A DNA stretch of 64,000 nucleotides from Lysinibacillus odysseyi (GTDB lineage: Bacteria; Bacillota; Bacilli; Bacillales_A; Planococcaceae): contig JABUKB010000002.1 in assembly GCA_014595895.1 (NCBI GenBank), positions 88,770-152,769 of the forward strand, written 5' to 3'. The notes beneath the pieces are model-generated. The model was not told the DNA's origin, ran no database searches, and was given only the letters and a program-made list of their open reading frames with translations. Position numbers and translations under genes: made by a program. The first letter of the stretch is position 1; each line of letters opens with the position of its first letter. This document shows, piece by piece, positions 47,867-56,885 of the stretch.

Positions 47867-47875
47867 CATACTAAA

Positions 47876-50800
47876 CTATTCTTCTAAATCTAATGAAGAT
47901 TTATGTTCTCTTGCCGCTTCTTCAATTTCATCAAACGCCCAGTGTTTTGTTGGAACATCTTTGAATGATGGTGTTGTGATTCCCTTTAGTGGACCACGTT
48001 TGAATAGGCGATTAAGAACCTTCACTGCTTGGGCACGTGTTAACTTTTCCGCCGGTTGGAATTGACTCTTGCCATCCCCAACCATGATGTTTGCCGCTTT
48101 TGTGAAGGATATGGCTTCTTTTGCCCAGTGGTCGTCCTTCACATCTGTGAAGTTGGCAACTGGAATGTTTGTTACTATTTCACAGCTTGCATAGGATGTA
48201 GGATCTTGTTTACATTGATTTTGAACCCAACGATAGACGATAGCAGCCATTTGAGCACGAGTGACCGTTCCATTCGGGTCAAATGTTGAAGCATTTTTCC
48301 CTGTCATAATGCCTGCTCCCTTTACTTCCATAATAGCTGCATATGCTCTATGGTTTGCCGGGACATCTTCATATGTCTGTGTTGAAGGTGTTGCATCTAA
48401 GTTTCTCGCTAGCATTGTTGCCATTTGTGTACGAGTTACAGGTGCATTTGGACGGAATTCGTTGTTTCCATACCCTTTAATGTATGGTGTATGAATCGTC
48501 TCATCAATTATTTCTTCATTCCAACCCCCTAAATATACCATGGTAAATGTACTAAATTTATTCACCGTAAATTGAAGACCTTCCGAACCATCTTGCATTT
48601 TTACGACAGTACCTTTTATCAACTCTTTTGAACCATCACTATGTTCAATATAAACACCCAGGTTGTTTAAAATGTTTTGACGTTCAGCTGCATTTGTCGG
48701 TAAGCTTGCTGTTAATGGAAGTATGATGGCTACTTCACGATTTTGCATATTCGTTTCAATTTCCATTGGACGACCAAGAACTTGAACCGTATTATTCCCA
48801 ACGGCTTCTTGAATTAATGATTCGTTTTTCGCACGTTGTTCTACTTGTTGCTTTTCACTGTTAGATTTGATAGGAACAACACGGAAGTATAGATTTTCAT
48901 TGAAGTTATCAATTGATGTTGTCGGAATTGAAATCACCGCATTTGGTGTTGCAATTTCAAGTTTTAGATTGCCATTATTCAATTCATCTAATGCAGCTTT
49001 TGGCACTTCAACCAATACTTCTGACACTTTGTCTTCCTTATCCGGAATAATGATACGTGCTGTGTCCACACCCTGTTCTTTTGCTTTTTGCACTGTTTCC
49101 TTTGCGATTGCATCTGTCATCGCTACTTTATCTTTCACGGTACCATTTGGTTCTGTCGTACGTGTAATCGGCGTTTTTGTTAAATTCGAACCGTTGTTAC
49201 CATCTACATCTACAACGATTTGTTCAGTCGTTGGTTGTGGCGCCGGTGCTGGTTCTGGTGTAGAGCCGCCTCCTCCACCACTAGATGGTGGCTGTGCTCG
49301 TTTGACTATAATGGTATATGTTTTAGTTCTTCCACCTCTAGCAGTTACTACTATCGAAATTGTATTAACTCCTGGTTGCAACGAAATAGACTGTGTTCCA
49401 CCATTTCCAATTGTTTGGCCATTTAAGACTGCGCTTGCCGTTGGATCTAACGGACTTACTGTAATATCAATATTAGCTGTATTAGATGAGACATTGACAG
49501 TATAAGCTATTTCATCCGGATCAAATAAAGGTGATAAATCGCCTGATGATACTGATAATGTTTGTAACTCCGATGAAACAACATGAATTGTTCTCGTTAC
49601 TTCTACAGCATTATTATTACTAAGGTCTGATACATTATATTTAAGCTGATAAGTCCCTAGCTGATTTGTATCGACCGTACCAGTTAAGCTTATCGAGCTT
49701 GTTAGGTCTCCATCCACTTCATCTGAAGCCGAATATCCAGGCTCCATATATGCACTACCTAATGGTATAAAAACTTCACTGTCTCCATTGAGAACAACAA
49801 CCGGCCCTTGTGTATCAACTACTGTAAACTGAACAGTTGCACTAGCAGTTTTAAAATCATCCACTGAAGCAGTTCTTCCGTTATCTTCAATCGTATAGTT
49901 AAAACTTGCCGGACCGATGCCGCTTGGATTAAAGATAATTTTTCCGCCTTGAATTTGAACCGTGCCTCCGACTGCATTCTCAACCGATTTTACAGTTAGA
50001 GTCTGATCATTTTCGTTATCCGGTCCCTGTTTATCGTTTTGTAAAAGTTCTTCAAATAATATTGTAATACCTTGTGAATTGATTTCTTTGTTACCGAGTG
50101 AATCGACTGTAGCTATAGGGGCATCATTTACTTCCTTCACGGTAATACTAGCTTGAATCGGATCACTTAATCTCGTTCCATTAGTACTTGGAGCTGCTTG
50201 AATTAAAAAACCAAACCCTGTTGTACCATATAGATTTTCACTTGGATGGAACTTTAGACCAGCTTGCCCCTCAGATACCGTTATGAAATCACCGTTAAAT
50301 ATGTGAGTTACACCGTCATTTTTATAAAGGGTGCCACCTGTAATACCCGTAATTTTATAATGAGTTGTCGTAGCACCACCAATAGTCGGTGCAATAACTA
50401 GTCCCTCTGAATTTTTTTCATCCTCATTTGTCACTGCATTGGTTACGGTCGGTTGATTAGCACGTGCTTCAATCATAAATGAAACACTGCCTTCACTCGT
50501 TTGTGGGCTTGGTACTCCATTTGTTGTACCGTTATCCTGAATCGTATAGTTAAAGCTTGCCATTCCTTGGTAGTTCGGTTGTGGTGTAAATGTTATGTTG
50601 GTACCATCAAAGCTTACTGTTCCACCTACAGCATTCGTAATATTCGTAATCGTTAATGTTTGACTGCTTTCATTTGCAGGACCTTCTGAATCATTACTTA
50701 ACAAAGCTGCTGCTGGAATCACGAAACTTGGCGAATTTTCTTCAACGGAAGACAAGGTATCATCACTAGCAATTGGATTATCATTTACTTCCGTCACAGT

Positions 50801-53110
50801 AATTGAAGCTGTCGTAGCATTACTTAATCCTTTACCCGTTCCATCTAAAGCCGCCTGAATCTTAAAGGAGAAAGTACCTCCTGCAGATGTATTTGCATCG
50901 GTATTTGGAGTAAACTTTAATCCAGCTTCCCCTTCTTCTTTTGTGATAAAGTTCCCGTTTTCAATTGGAAATGTGCCATCATTTTTATAAAGAGTACCAC
51001 CAGTAATTTCACTTATTTTATAATGGGTTACATCATTTATGTCTTGCGAATCTGGTGTAATCACCAAACCACTCATACTCATTGTATCTTCCGCTGTAGT
51101 TGCAGGTGTTACATTTGGGACACTTGCTATCTTAGGATTCTTTGTAAAAGTTAAAGTCGCTTCTTCACTAGCAAGCTGACCAGTTGATATATCTTCAGAA
51201 TAACGGACTTTTACTACCTTATCTCCACTTAAATCAGGTAGATTCATTACATTAAATGTTGTCCACGTACCTCCATCGATTTGGTATTCCATTGAATTAT
51301 CAATGCCTAAGATGATATTGTTATCATCATCCGCTGTAACAGACGGTGCAGGACGTAATCGATAAATGGTAACCGTATAAGCTTTAGTAGTACCATCCTC
51401 GGCAGTTACCTCTACTCGAATATCTGTAGTGCCATCTGCGTCCAATGTCACTTTTCCACTGGAAGCTCCTACAATATCTATTGTTGCATTTGAATCAGCC
51501 GCCATGGCATTTACAGTTACTTCTGTCGTTCCAGATGGTACAGTTGCAGAATAATTTATCGTATCTGAGTCAAATTGTTTGTTAAGAGAAAAAGGAGCGA
51601 TTGATAAATTAATCAGCGCTGCAATATTACTCTTCGTTGTAAATACCCGTTCCTCACCATAGCTTGTACCAACTGAATTTGTCGCGAATGCACGGTAAAA
51701 GTATTTTATTTTTTGATCTAAACTTGTTAAATCGACTGTAAAAGTTCCTGTAGTACCTGGTGCAGTTACTTTATTACTGTTTATCGTTGGATTAGCTGTT
51801 GTTGAGTATACAATCCCTCGTTCTGTAATGGGTGCATTTCCATCTGATGTGACATTTCCTGAAACTTTTACTGATGTTGCTGTTACACTCGTTGCACTAG
51901 AATTAGTCGTTACAAGTGGAACTGTAGTATGAGAATTTGTTTTTACTTCTTTCATCGTATAAGTACTCTTATTCCCCGCTAAATCTTTCACGATCACATT
52001 GAAATAATACGTTGTATTTGGTAATAAGCCACCTACATTATAAGTACCAATATCTTTTGCAAATCCACTGCCTAATGGACTGCCATTTTCTACTTCACTG
52101 ACTGTATTAAAGTTACTACTAGTAGATTGGTAGATTCGGTATTCCAAGTTACTTAAAGCTGTAACACTATCTGTTGCTCTAGGCCAATTTAAAGTTACGC
52201 CTGATGTAGTAACATTAGATGAAGATATCACACCAGTTGTAGGTACAGTTTTATCAATTATTATAGTTAATGCTGCAGAAGGATTACTTGTCCCTCCTGC
52301 ATTTGTTGCAGTAGCAGTGATTGCATGTGTTCCTTCACTCATCGGCGTTGCCGTTGTAAATGACCAAGCACCACTTCCATTTGCAGTAGTTGTGCCTACA
52401 GGAATCCCATTACTTGAAATATTGACTGTGGTATTTACCTCGGCTGTTCCTACAAAAGTTGGCGTATCATCATTAGTAATATTATCTGTATTACTAGCCC
52501 CTGAGTCAGAACTAGGATTTAGGCCTAGTATTGAAGGTGGATTAGGCTTTGCTGCTACCGCATCTCCATAATAATACTCGAAATTCTCTCCATAGATATA
52601 ACCCATAAAATCATTTGTGACTACCCAATTTACATTAGGTGGAACATGGTATATATTATCAACAACTCCACCAGGATAGTAATACCTAATATCAGTTAGC
52701 GCATCTTGTTCTATTTCAGTGTGATCTTGTATTGCCCAAACCGCATCTTTGTCAATTGCTGCTACAGATGTTACAGTATGCAATTGTGTTCCATCCGAAT
52801 AAACATAATTATAATCATAATCAGGCCCAGAAGCATCATATACAACCCAATTTACATCTGAGGGAATATTCGTAATTGCCTGTGGAAATTGTACTGTAAT
52901 AACAGTACCATCATGTTTTTTATAGGAATATAGCACTCCGTCATAAGCATCCATATAATCGACAATTGCCCATCTTGCATTTGGTGGAATACTAGGTGGT
53001 TCACCATTAACCCCTGATATGCCAGCAGAAGTACCACTCGCCTCATAAGCTTTGGGCAAATTCACTAATAGGAGCATAACTATCAATAATATTTTAAAAA
53101 CTTTTTTCAT
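47876..53110 (-). CDS. Giant multidomain surface protein with C-terminal SLH domains
   Basis: This 1744-residue exported protein has a signal peptide (1-25). Order from there, positions approximate: four aromatic repeats built on '(N/V)W(V/A)I/V.D' with DGT/PGG turns (30-190); an Ig-like Big domain (PTFVGTAEVNTTVNI, 195-290); two fibronectin-III-like domains (290-495); a cadherin-like beta-sandwich (500-590); cadherin/VCBS-type modules with DDTLSSVEENS and NYTIQDNG twice (665-1075); a DUF5011/HYR-type domain (LGTYQLKYNVSDLSNN); a second beta-sandwich; a Pro/Gly linker; a beta region to 1530; three SLH domains (1550-1735: IKGYGNNEFRPNAPVTRTQM) for binding cell-wall polymer. Last gene of the toxin/collar operon. 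Probably an adhesin or display scaffold. Confidence 0.9.
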   Translation of the reverse strand: MKKVFKILLIVMLLLVNLPKAYEASGTSAGISGVNGEPPSIPPNARWAIVDYMDAYDGVLYSYKKHDGTVITVQFPQAITNIPSDVNWVVYDASGPDYDYNYVYSDGTQLHTVTSVAAIDKDAVWAIQDHTEIEQDALTDIRYYYPGGVVDNIYHVPPNVNWVVTNDFMGYIYGENFEYYYGDAVAAKPNPPSILGLNPSSDSGASNTDNITNDDTPTFVGTAEVNTTVNISSNGIPVGTTTANGSGAWSFTTATPMSEGTHAITATATNAGGTSNPSAALTIIIDKTVPTTGVISSSNVTTSGVTLNWPRATDSVTALSNLEYRIYQSTSSNFNTVSEVENGSPLGSGFAKDIGTYNVGGLLPNTTYYFNVIVKDLAGNKSTYTMKEVKTNSHTTVPLVTTNSSATSVTATSVKVSGNVTSDGNAPITERGIVYSTTANPTINSNKVTAPGTTGTFTVDLTSLDQKIKYFYRAFATNSVGTSYGEERVFTTKSNIAALINLSIAPFSLNKQFDSDTINYSATVPSGTTEVTVNAMAADSNATIDIVGASSGKVTLDADGTTDIRVEVTAEDGTTKAYTVTIYRLRPAPSVTADDDNNIILGIDNSMEYQIDGGTWTTFNVMNLPDLSGDKVVKVRYSEDISTGQLASEEATLTFTKNPKIASVPNVTPATTAEDTMSMSGLVITPDSQDINDVTHYKISEITGGTLYKNDGTFPIENGNFITKEEGEAGLKFTPNTDANTSAGGTFSFKIQAALDGTGKGLSNATTASITVTEVNDNPIASDDTLSSVEENSPSFVIPAAALLSNDSEGPANESSQTLTITNITNAVGGTVSFDGTNITFTPQPNYQGMASFNYTIQDNGTTNGVPSPQTSEGSVSFMIEARANQPTVTNAVTNEDEKNSEGLVIAPTIGGATTTHYKITGITGGTLYKNDGVTHIFNGDFITVSEGQAGLKFHPSENLYGTTGFGFLIQAAPSTNGTRLSDPIQASITVKEVNDAPIATVDSLGNKEINSQGITILFEELLQNDKQGPDNENDQTLTVKSVENAVGGTVQIQGGKIIFNPSGIGPASFNYTIEDNGRTASVDDFKTASATVQFTVVDTQGPVVVLNGDSEVFIPLGSAYMEPGYSASDEVDGDLTSSISLTGTVDTNQLGTYQLKYNVSDLSNNNAVEVTRTIHVVSSELQTLSVSSGDLSPLFDPDEIAYTVNVSSNTANIDITVSPLDPTASAVLNGQTIGNGGTQSISLQPGVNTISIVVTARGGRTKTYTIIVKRAQPPSSGGGGGSTPEPAPAPQPTTEQIVVDVDGNNGSNLTKTPITRTTEPNGTVKDKVAMTDAIAKETVQKAKEQGVDTARIIIPDKEDKVSEVLVEVPKAALDELNNGNLKLEIATPNAVISIPTTSIDNFNENLYFRVVPIKSNSEKQQVEQRAKNESLIQEAVGNNTVQVLGRPMEIETNMQNREVAIILPLTASLPTNAAERQNILNNLGVYIEHSDGSKELIKGTVVKMQDGSEGLQFTVNKFSTFTMVYLGGWNEEIIDETIHTPYIKGYGNNEFRPNAPVTRTQMATMLARNLDATPSTQTYEDVPANHRAYAAIMEVKGAGIMTGKNASTFDPNGTVTRAQMAAIVYRWVQNQCKQDPTSYASCEIVTNIPVANFTDVKDDHWAKEAISFTKAANIMVGDGKSQFQPAEKLTRAQAVKVLNRLFKRGPLKGITTPSFKDVPTKHWAFDEIEEAAREHKSSLDLEE

Positions 53111-53151
53111 TTCTTTACTATCTCCTTTCGTTCATAGCCCTAAAAGGACTG

Positions 53152-53685
53152 TTAGGATTTTGGTGGATACTCACCGTAAAGTGAAATAATAAAATTTAAT
53201 CCTAGAAATGGCTGCATATTATTATGGGCTTCACCTTTGCCTACTGAACTAATAGCATTTTGGTTCATAGGTGCATCGGGTTGCGCTATATTAGTATACG
53301 CATTCGGTAATAGAGCGGCATTTTTGATATTCGCCCAAATATTATTTGACGGGTCTATTTGATCTGCTATAATATCAGCTCGATACTGCGGAATATGATT
53401 ATGTGCCGGAATTTGATTTTCCGATAAGGTTACAGTTTTACTTCCGCCAGTACTACCAATATTTCTAGGGGTTAACCCTTGTCCTGCTCCTTGATGAATA
53501 GCGACTTTACCACATAAATTTGGAAGGGCAAAAGTTGTCTTACCATCCCCGCCAAACTGTATTCCTAATATCGTATATAAAGTGGAATACTGGGCTATAT
53601 TCAATAACTGCCCGTTACAAAATGCCCAATCTCGCGGTGCAAAATTACCAGCAAACAGTCTAATCTCCCCTACATAAGCATCCAT
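53152..53685 (-). CDS. Tail-collar domain protein, paralogue 1
   Basis: This 177-residue protein has a phage tail-collar domain of the 'microcystin-dependent protein' (MdpB) kind. The family marks are clear: YVGEIRLFAGNFAPRDWAFC at the start, GGDGKTTFALPNLCGKVAIH in the middle and MQPFLGLNFIISLYGEYPP at the end. AGGAGG precedes its ATG. It is the last of three such genes, 42 bases before the giant SLH protein gene. There are no capsid, portal or sheath genes, so this is not a prophage. Such proteins form trimeric fibres in phages; a cellular role is unproven. Confidence 0.88.
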   Translation of the reverse strand: MDAYVGEIRLFAGNFAPRDWAFCNGQLLNIAQYSTLYTILGIQFGGDGKTTFALPNLCGKVAIHQGAGQGLTPRNIGSTGGSKTVTLSENQIPAHNHIPQYRADIIADQIDPSNNIWANIKNAALLPNAYTNIAQPDAPMNQNAISSVGKGEAHNNMQPFLGLNFIISLYGEYPPKS

Positions 53686-53706
53686 ATTTATCCTATTCCT
53701 CCTAAC

Positions 53707-54213
53707 TTAATCTCTTGGCGGGAAATACCCTACGACAGCAATACAATAATTAGCTACATTAAAAGGTTGCAAGTTCGTATGTGGATTGGAGTTTCCAGCC
53801 GTAGACAATGCTTGATGGTTCATAAATGAGTTTATTGAATCCGAGTACACTTTTTGATTTTGTTTAGTAACTCCCCATACGTTTCCCGAAGCACTTTTTA
53901 AAGTTGCAGGTTGTGAAGACCCTGTGATTTCATGTGTATGAGCGGGAATTTCATTTATCGATAATGTGTGTGTTTCCTCTCCACCTTTCATTCCAAGAGT
54001 AATACCATTTCCCCCTATATGTACTGGAGCTCTTCCTCTTAAATCTGGTAAGGCAAATGTTGTTTTTCCATCCCCACCGTATGTTGAACCGAGAATTGAA
54101 TATAAGGCCGTATTTTGTTGAATCTGAAGAATCTGCCCTTCGCATTTCATCCAACCTCTCGGGGCATAATTAAATGCAAAACACCTTATTTCACCAAGAT
54201 ATGATTCTGCCAT
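53707..54213 (-). CDS. Tail-collar domain protein, paralogue 2
   Basis: This 168-residue protein has the same fold as its neighbours: SYLGEIRCFAFNYAPRGWMK, GGDGKTTFALPDLRGRAPVH and LQPFNVANYCIAVVGYFPP. It is slightly shorter and differs from its neighbours mainly in the variable stretch at 95-150, which in phage fibres carries the binding surface. It begins after AGGAGG, 21 bases from the next gene. The divergence in that region suggests three related fibres with different targets, or a hetero-trimer. Confidence 0.87.
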   Translation of the reverse strand: MAESYLGEIRCFAFNYAPRGWMKCEGQILQIQQNTALYSILGSTYGGDGKTTFALPDLRGRAPVHIGGNGITLGMKGGEETHTLSINEIPAHTHEITGSSQPATLKSASGNVWGVTKQNQKVYSDSINSFMNHQALSTAGNSNPHTNLQPFNVANYCIAVVGYFPPRD

Positions 54214-54236
54214 GTGTGCTCCTCCTTTTTTGTTAT

Positions 54237-54767
54237 TTATGGTTGTGATGGAAAAAGTCCATTTAATGCAATGATGTAATTGATTGTAAGATAAGGCATC
54301 ATATTGTCATGAACCTGACTCCCGCCGAATGCAGTCAAACTTTTCGAATTCATATTGCCAAATTTTACAGAATTAGTCGTTGGAACAGTTGAGTACTGTG
54401 CTTGAGTTGTTTTTGCCCATACTGCATTGCTAGGGGATTCACTGTTACCTTCTGATGGAAAAGCACCTACAGTATGGGTATGTGCTGGTAACTGGTCTAG
54501 TGTTAAAGATACCGATTCCACTCCACCTATACTTCCTATATGATAAGAGGTTTCCGTTACAGGATTAATTCCTTGGTGAAGAACGACTCTCCCACGAAAG
54601 TCTGGAAGTGCAAATGTTGTTTGTCCATTTCCCCCATAAGTTGTACCTATAAGAGCATACAATAGCTCATTTTGATTTATGTCCAATAATTGCCCATCAC
54701 ACAATGCCCATCCTTGTGGGGCATAATTACCGCCAAACATACGAATTTCACCTACATATGGCTCCAT
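54237..54767 (-). CDS. Tail-collar domain protein, paralogue 3
   Basis: This 176-residue protein is the first of the three collar paralogues to be translated. It carries YVGEIRMFGGNYAPQGWALC, GGNGQTTFALPDFRGRVVLH and MMPYLTINYIIALNGLFPS. I start at ATG 54767: it gives the MEPYVGEIR start shared with the others and has GAAGGAGTG upstream, while ATG 54800 adds eleven unmatched residues. It sits 20-50 bases from the GNAT gene. The cluster collar3-collar2-collar1 with an acetyltransferase and a large Ig-type protein recurs in other bacteria as I recall, but its function is not established. Confidence 0.87.
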   Translation of the reverse strand: MEPYVGEIRMFGGNYAPQGWALCDGQLLDINQNELLYALIGTTYGGNGQTTFALPDFRGRVVLHQGINPVTETSYHIGSIGGVESVSLTLDQLPAHTHTVGAFPSEGNSESPSNAVWAKTTQAQYSTVPTTNSVKFGNMNSKSLTAFGGSQVHDNMMPYLTINYIIALNGLFPSQP

Positions 54768-54819
54768 CTTTAATTTCACTCCTTCATAAAAATCGTTCAA
54801 TATTAGGAAAGAATAGCTT

Positions 54820-55281
54820 TTAACTCAGCCATTCCATAAAAATATACATATCCGTACACTCTACCTGCTGAAAGCCTAATTGTTCATATAACTTTATCGC
54901 CCCTTCGTTTGAGCGATAGACACTTAATTGAATATCTTTTTGATGCTTCTGTGCATAGCCCTGAACCTCTACAAGAATTTTTGTTCCTACTCCTTGATTT
55001 TGAAATTCGGGCAAAATCGTAAGATCAACAATTACAAACTTTTCTTTAAAATCAGCTAGCAACAGTCGTCCAATTTTTTCATTTTTAGAAACTATAATTC
55101 TAGTTTCTAAATGCGAATAAATATTTTTATAATACACTTTTTGGCAGTAATATTGCATTTTTAAAAATTGTTGCTTTTGTTGTTCATCCCATTGCCATTC
55201 ATTTATTTCATCCATTCTTGAACTTGCGTAAACTTCATATAAAAATTCATCATCTTCCAGTTTTGCTTTTACTAATTCCAA
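54820..55281 (-). CDS. GNAT N-acetyltransferase
   Basis: This 153-residue acetyltransferase has the GNAT acetyl-CoA site LPEFQNQGVGTKILVEVQGY (about 90-109; Q/RxxGxG/A form) and the late strand LYEQLGFQQVECTDMYIFME. It starts with TTG, with AAGGG upstream. Lying between a toxin-like gene and three fibre-like genes in one operon, it may acetylate one of them, for example an amino-terminal or lysine residue, or give self-protection. That is inference; the substrate is unknown. Confidence 0.85.
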   Translation of the reverse strand: MELVKAKLEDDEFLYEVYASSRMDEINEWQWDEQQKQQFLKMQYYCQKVYYKNIYSHLETRIIVSKNEKIGRLLLADFKEKFVIVDLTILPEFQNQGVGTKILVEVQGYAQKHQKDIQLSVYRSNEGAIKLYEQLGFQQVECTDMYIFMEWLS

Positions 55282-55299
55282 CTCACGACAAACCCTTCA

Positions 55300-56688
55300 T
55301 TATTCATGTACAACTAAGTTCGGATCACTTTCATCCTGCAAATCATAATTGATATGTGCAAATTGGAATTGAATTGCTTCAATACCATCTGCATATCGCC
55401 AAGATGATCCGACTTGAGTATTTACAAGCATATAATTGCTATTATGAGTTGTTGACAAATTTTTATATTGTGTCTTGCTTGTATTTCCGATAATATCGCT
55501 ATTTTCATTATTAGAATAATGGAATTGAATAGAAGTTAATTTGCCATCAGCAAAATCAGTTGTGACACCAATGATGTAAGCATCTTCAGGAACAGTTAAT
55601 AAATGAGGTCTACAGTCTTTTTTCGTTCCTAGTAGACTTCCTTCTCTTTTTAATCCATTATTATCAAAGACAAATTTCAAGCCAAAAATGGTATCCTTAA
55701 CGTAAACATACACTTGTTTAATACGTCTTGGTAAATCTTCATTATTTTCTGTTTCTACTAATCCAAGACGGCCACTAGATGTATGATATCCTTTCTTTGA
55801 TCTGTCATTGATAAACATCGATTGAGGACCAATCCATAACTTACCAAAATGAAAGTCTACAGTAGGTGGTTCCATTTCCTTCCCAGGTATTAAGTTTCCA
55901 AGATAAAAAATTGGCTCTACTACTTTTAGCATATCTGCATACGATTGATTGACAATATTATCACGAATAGCTTGTAACCCTCTGTTATAGTAGGTTTTCA
56001 CATCCACGTAATCGATTTGAAATTTAACATGGGTTTTACTATCTAATTGATCAGTCAATTCACCTAAAGTACTTGCCGTTACAAAAGCCGTGTACCAATC
56101 TCTTTCTACCCATGATCTATAGCTAACTTGTTCTTCGCGCCACTTTCTCCAATCATAGAAAAGTGTACTCGACTGAAAATACTTATTGTAATTGTTATAA
56201 GTAGTCATCAAATCCTTTTCCCATTCGCTATGATTATCTTCTTTAAAAATCTCTTGTCCAAAGAGCAATCTTTCCCGCAATAAAATCAGATGTAAGTGTG
56301 CATGAATAACAATCAATGGCAGCAAATGAATTCTATTTGAAGAATTAGTCAGCTTCTTAAAAATTGTATTGGCATTTGTCAGCATGGCACCTAGCCATAC
56401 CCCTTGTTCTGATGGTTTCGCGTTCAAATAGCTCTCCATTGAAGACCTCAATCCATCTAAATCACTTCTTCTTTCCTCTAATTCTTTTTGCAGAATTTTT
56501 TCGTCTACCAAATGAGCAACTTGATCTTTTAAAGAATCCCAGATGCTTACTTTCTTTGTGGGCCAAATTGCTTCTAATAATACTTTAATGGCTCCGCCTA
56601 CTACCGGGATTTTTGAGCTTGCTGCTGATACAATCCCCTTTAATTTATTGTTCAATGAGCTTGTGTCTGCTATCTCTAAAGGTCCCAT
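55300..56688 (-). CDS. Cry-like pore-forming toxin with jacalin-like lectin domain
   Basis: This 462-residue protein has no export signal. Residues ~10-265 resemble domain I of insecticidal delta-endotoxins: VLLEAIWPTKKVSIWDSLKD, then QVAHLVDEKI..., LDGLRSSMESYL, and the key central helix LLPLIVIHAHLHLILLRERL at 122-141, like the Cry alpha-5 block. Residues ~318-445 are beta-rich and jacalin-like (IKQVYVYVKDTIFGLKFVFD; VPEDAYIIGVTTDFADGKLT), a fold that binds sugars. Cry domains II and III are absent. I chose ATG 56688, five bases after GGGAGTG, not ATG 56703. It opens the operon with GNAT, the collar paralogues and the SLH protein. Confidence 0.72.
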   Translation of the reverse strand: MGPLEIADTSSLNNKLKGIVSAASSKIPVVGGAIKVLLEAIWPTKKVSIWDSLKDQVAHLVDEKILQKELEERRSDLDGLRSSMESYLNAKPSEQGVWLGAMLTNANTIFKKLTNSSNRIHLLPLIVIHAHLHLILLRERLLFGQEIFKEDNHSEWEKDLMTTYNNYNKYFQSSTLFYDWRKWREEQVSYRSWVERDWYTAFVTASTLGELTDQLDSKTHVKFQIDYVDVKTYYNRGLQAIRDNIVNQSYADMLKVVEPIFYLGNLIPGKEMEPPTVDFHFGKLWIGPQSMFINDRSKKGYHTSSGRLGLVETENNEDLPRRIKQVYVYVKDTIFGLKFVFDNNGLKREGSLLGTKKDCRPHLLTVPEDAYIIGVTTDFADGKLTSIQFHYSNNENSDIIGNTSKTQYKNLSTTHNSNYMLVNTQVGSSWRYADGIEAIQFQFAHINYDLQDESDPNLVVHE

Positions 56689-56804
56689 AATGTCACTCCC
56701 CATTACTATTTTATTTCATTGAATTTCCACTCTAGACTTAAGTCCCACATAACTCTATAATTCTTATTATGAAATAGACAGTTCGTCGTTTCAAACATTA
56801 CTTT

Positions 56805-56822
56805 CTTACAAGAAACTTACAA
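56805..56822. promoter_or_regulatory. Direct repeat in the divergent promoter region
   Basis: CTTACAA occurs at 56805-56811 and again at 56816-56822, an 11-base period that puts both copies on one helix face. The first copy is also part of a palindrome, TTTCTT-AC-AAGAAA (56802-56815). It lies between the toxin operon and the divergent kinase gene, a likely place for the regulator to bind. Confidence 0.45.
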
Positions 56823-56885
56823 AATAATAGAAATAAATTAGAAAATTATAGACTTTATTCTCAAGTTACTATTGGGGGTGTTCAT

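Noticed and set aside
48867..49505. A 212-residue open frame antisense to the SLH protein gene
   Set aside because: The low-complexity coding strand leaves the opposite frame open. The product is Ser/Val-rich with no domain and no ribosome site, and the sense gene is clearly real.
53152..54767. The three tail-collar genes as part of a prophage or tailocin
   Set aside because: No capsid, portal, terminase, sheath, tape-measure, holin or integrase gene is near, and the neighbours are a GNAT, a toxin-like and an SLH gene.
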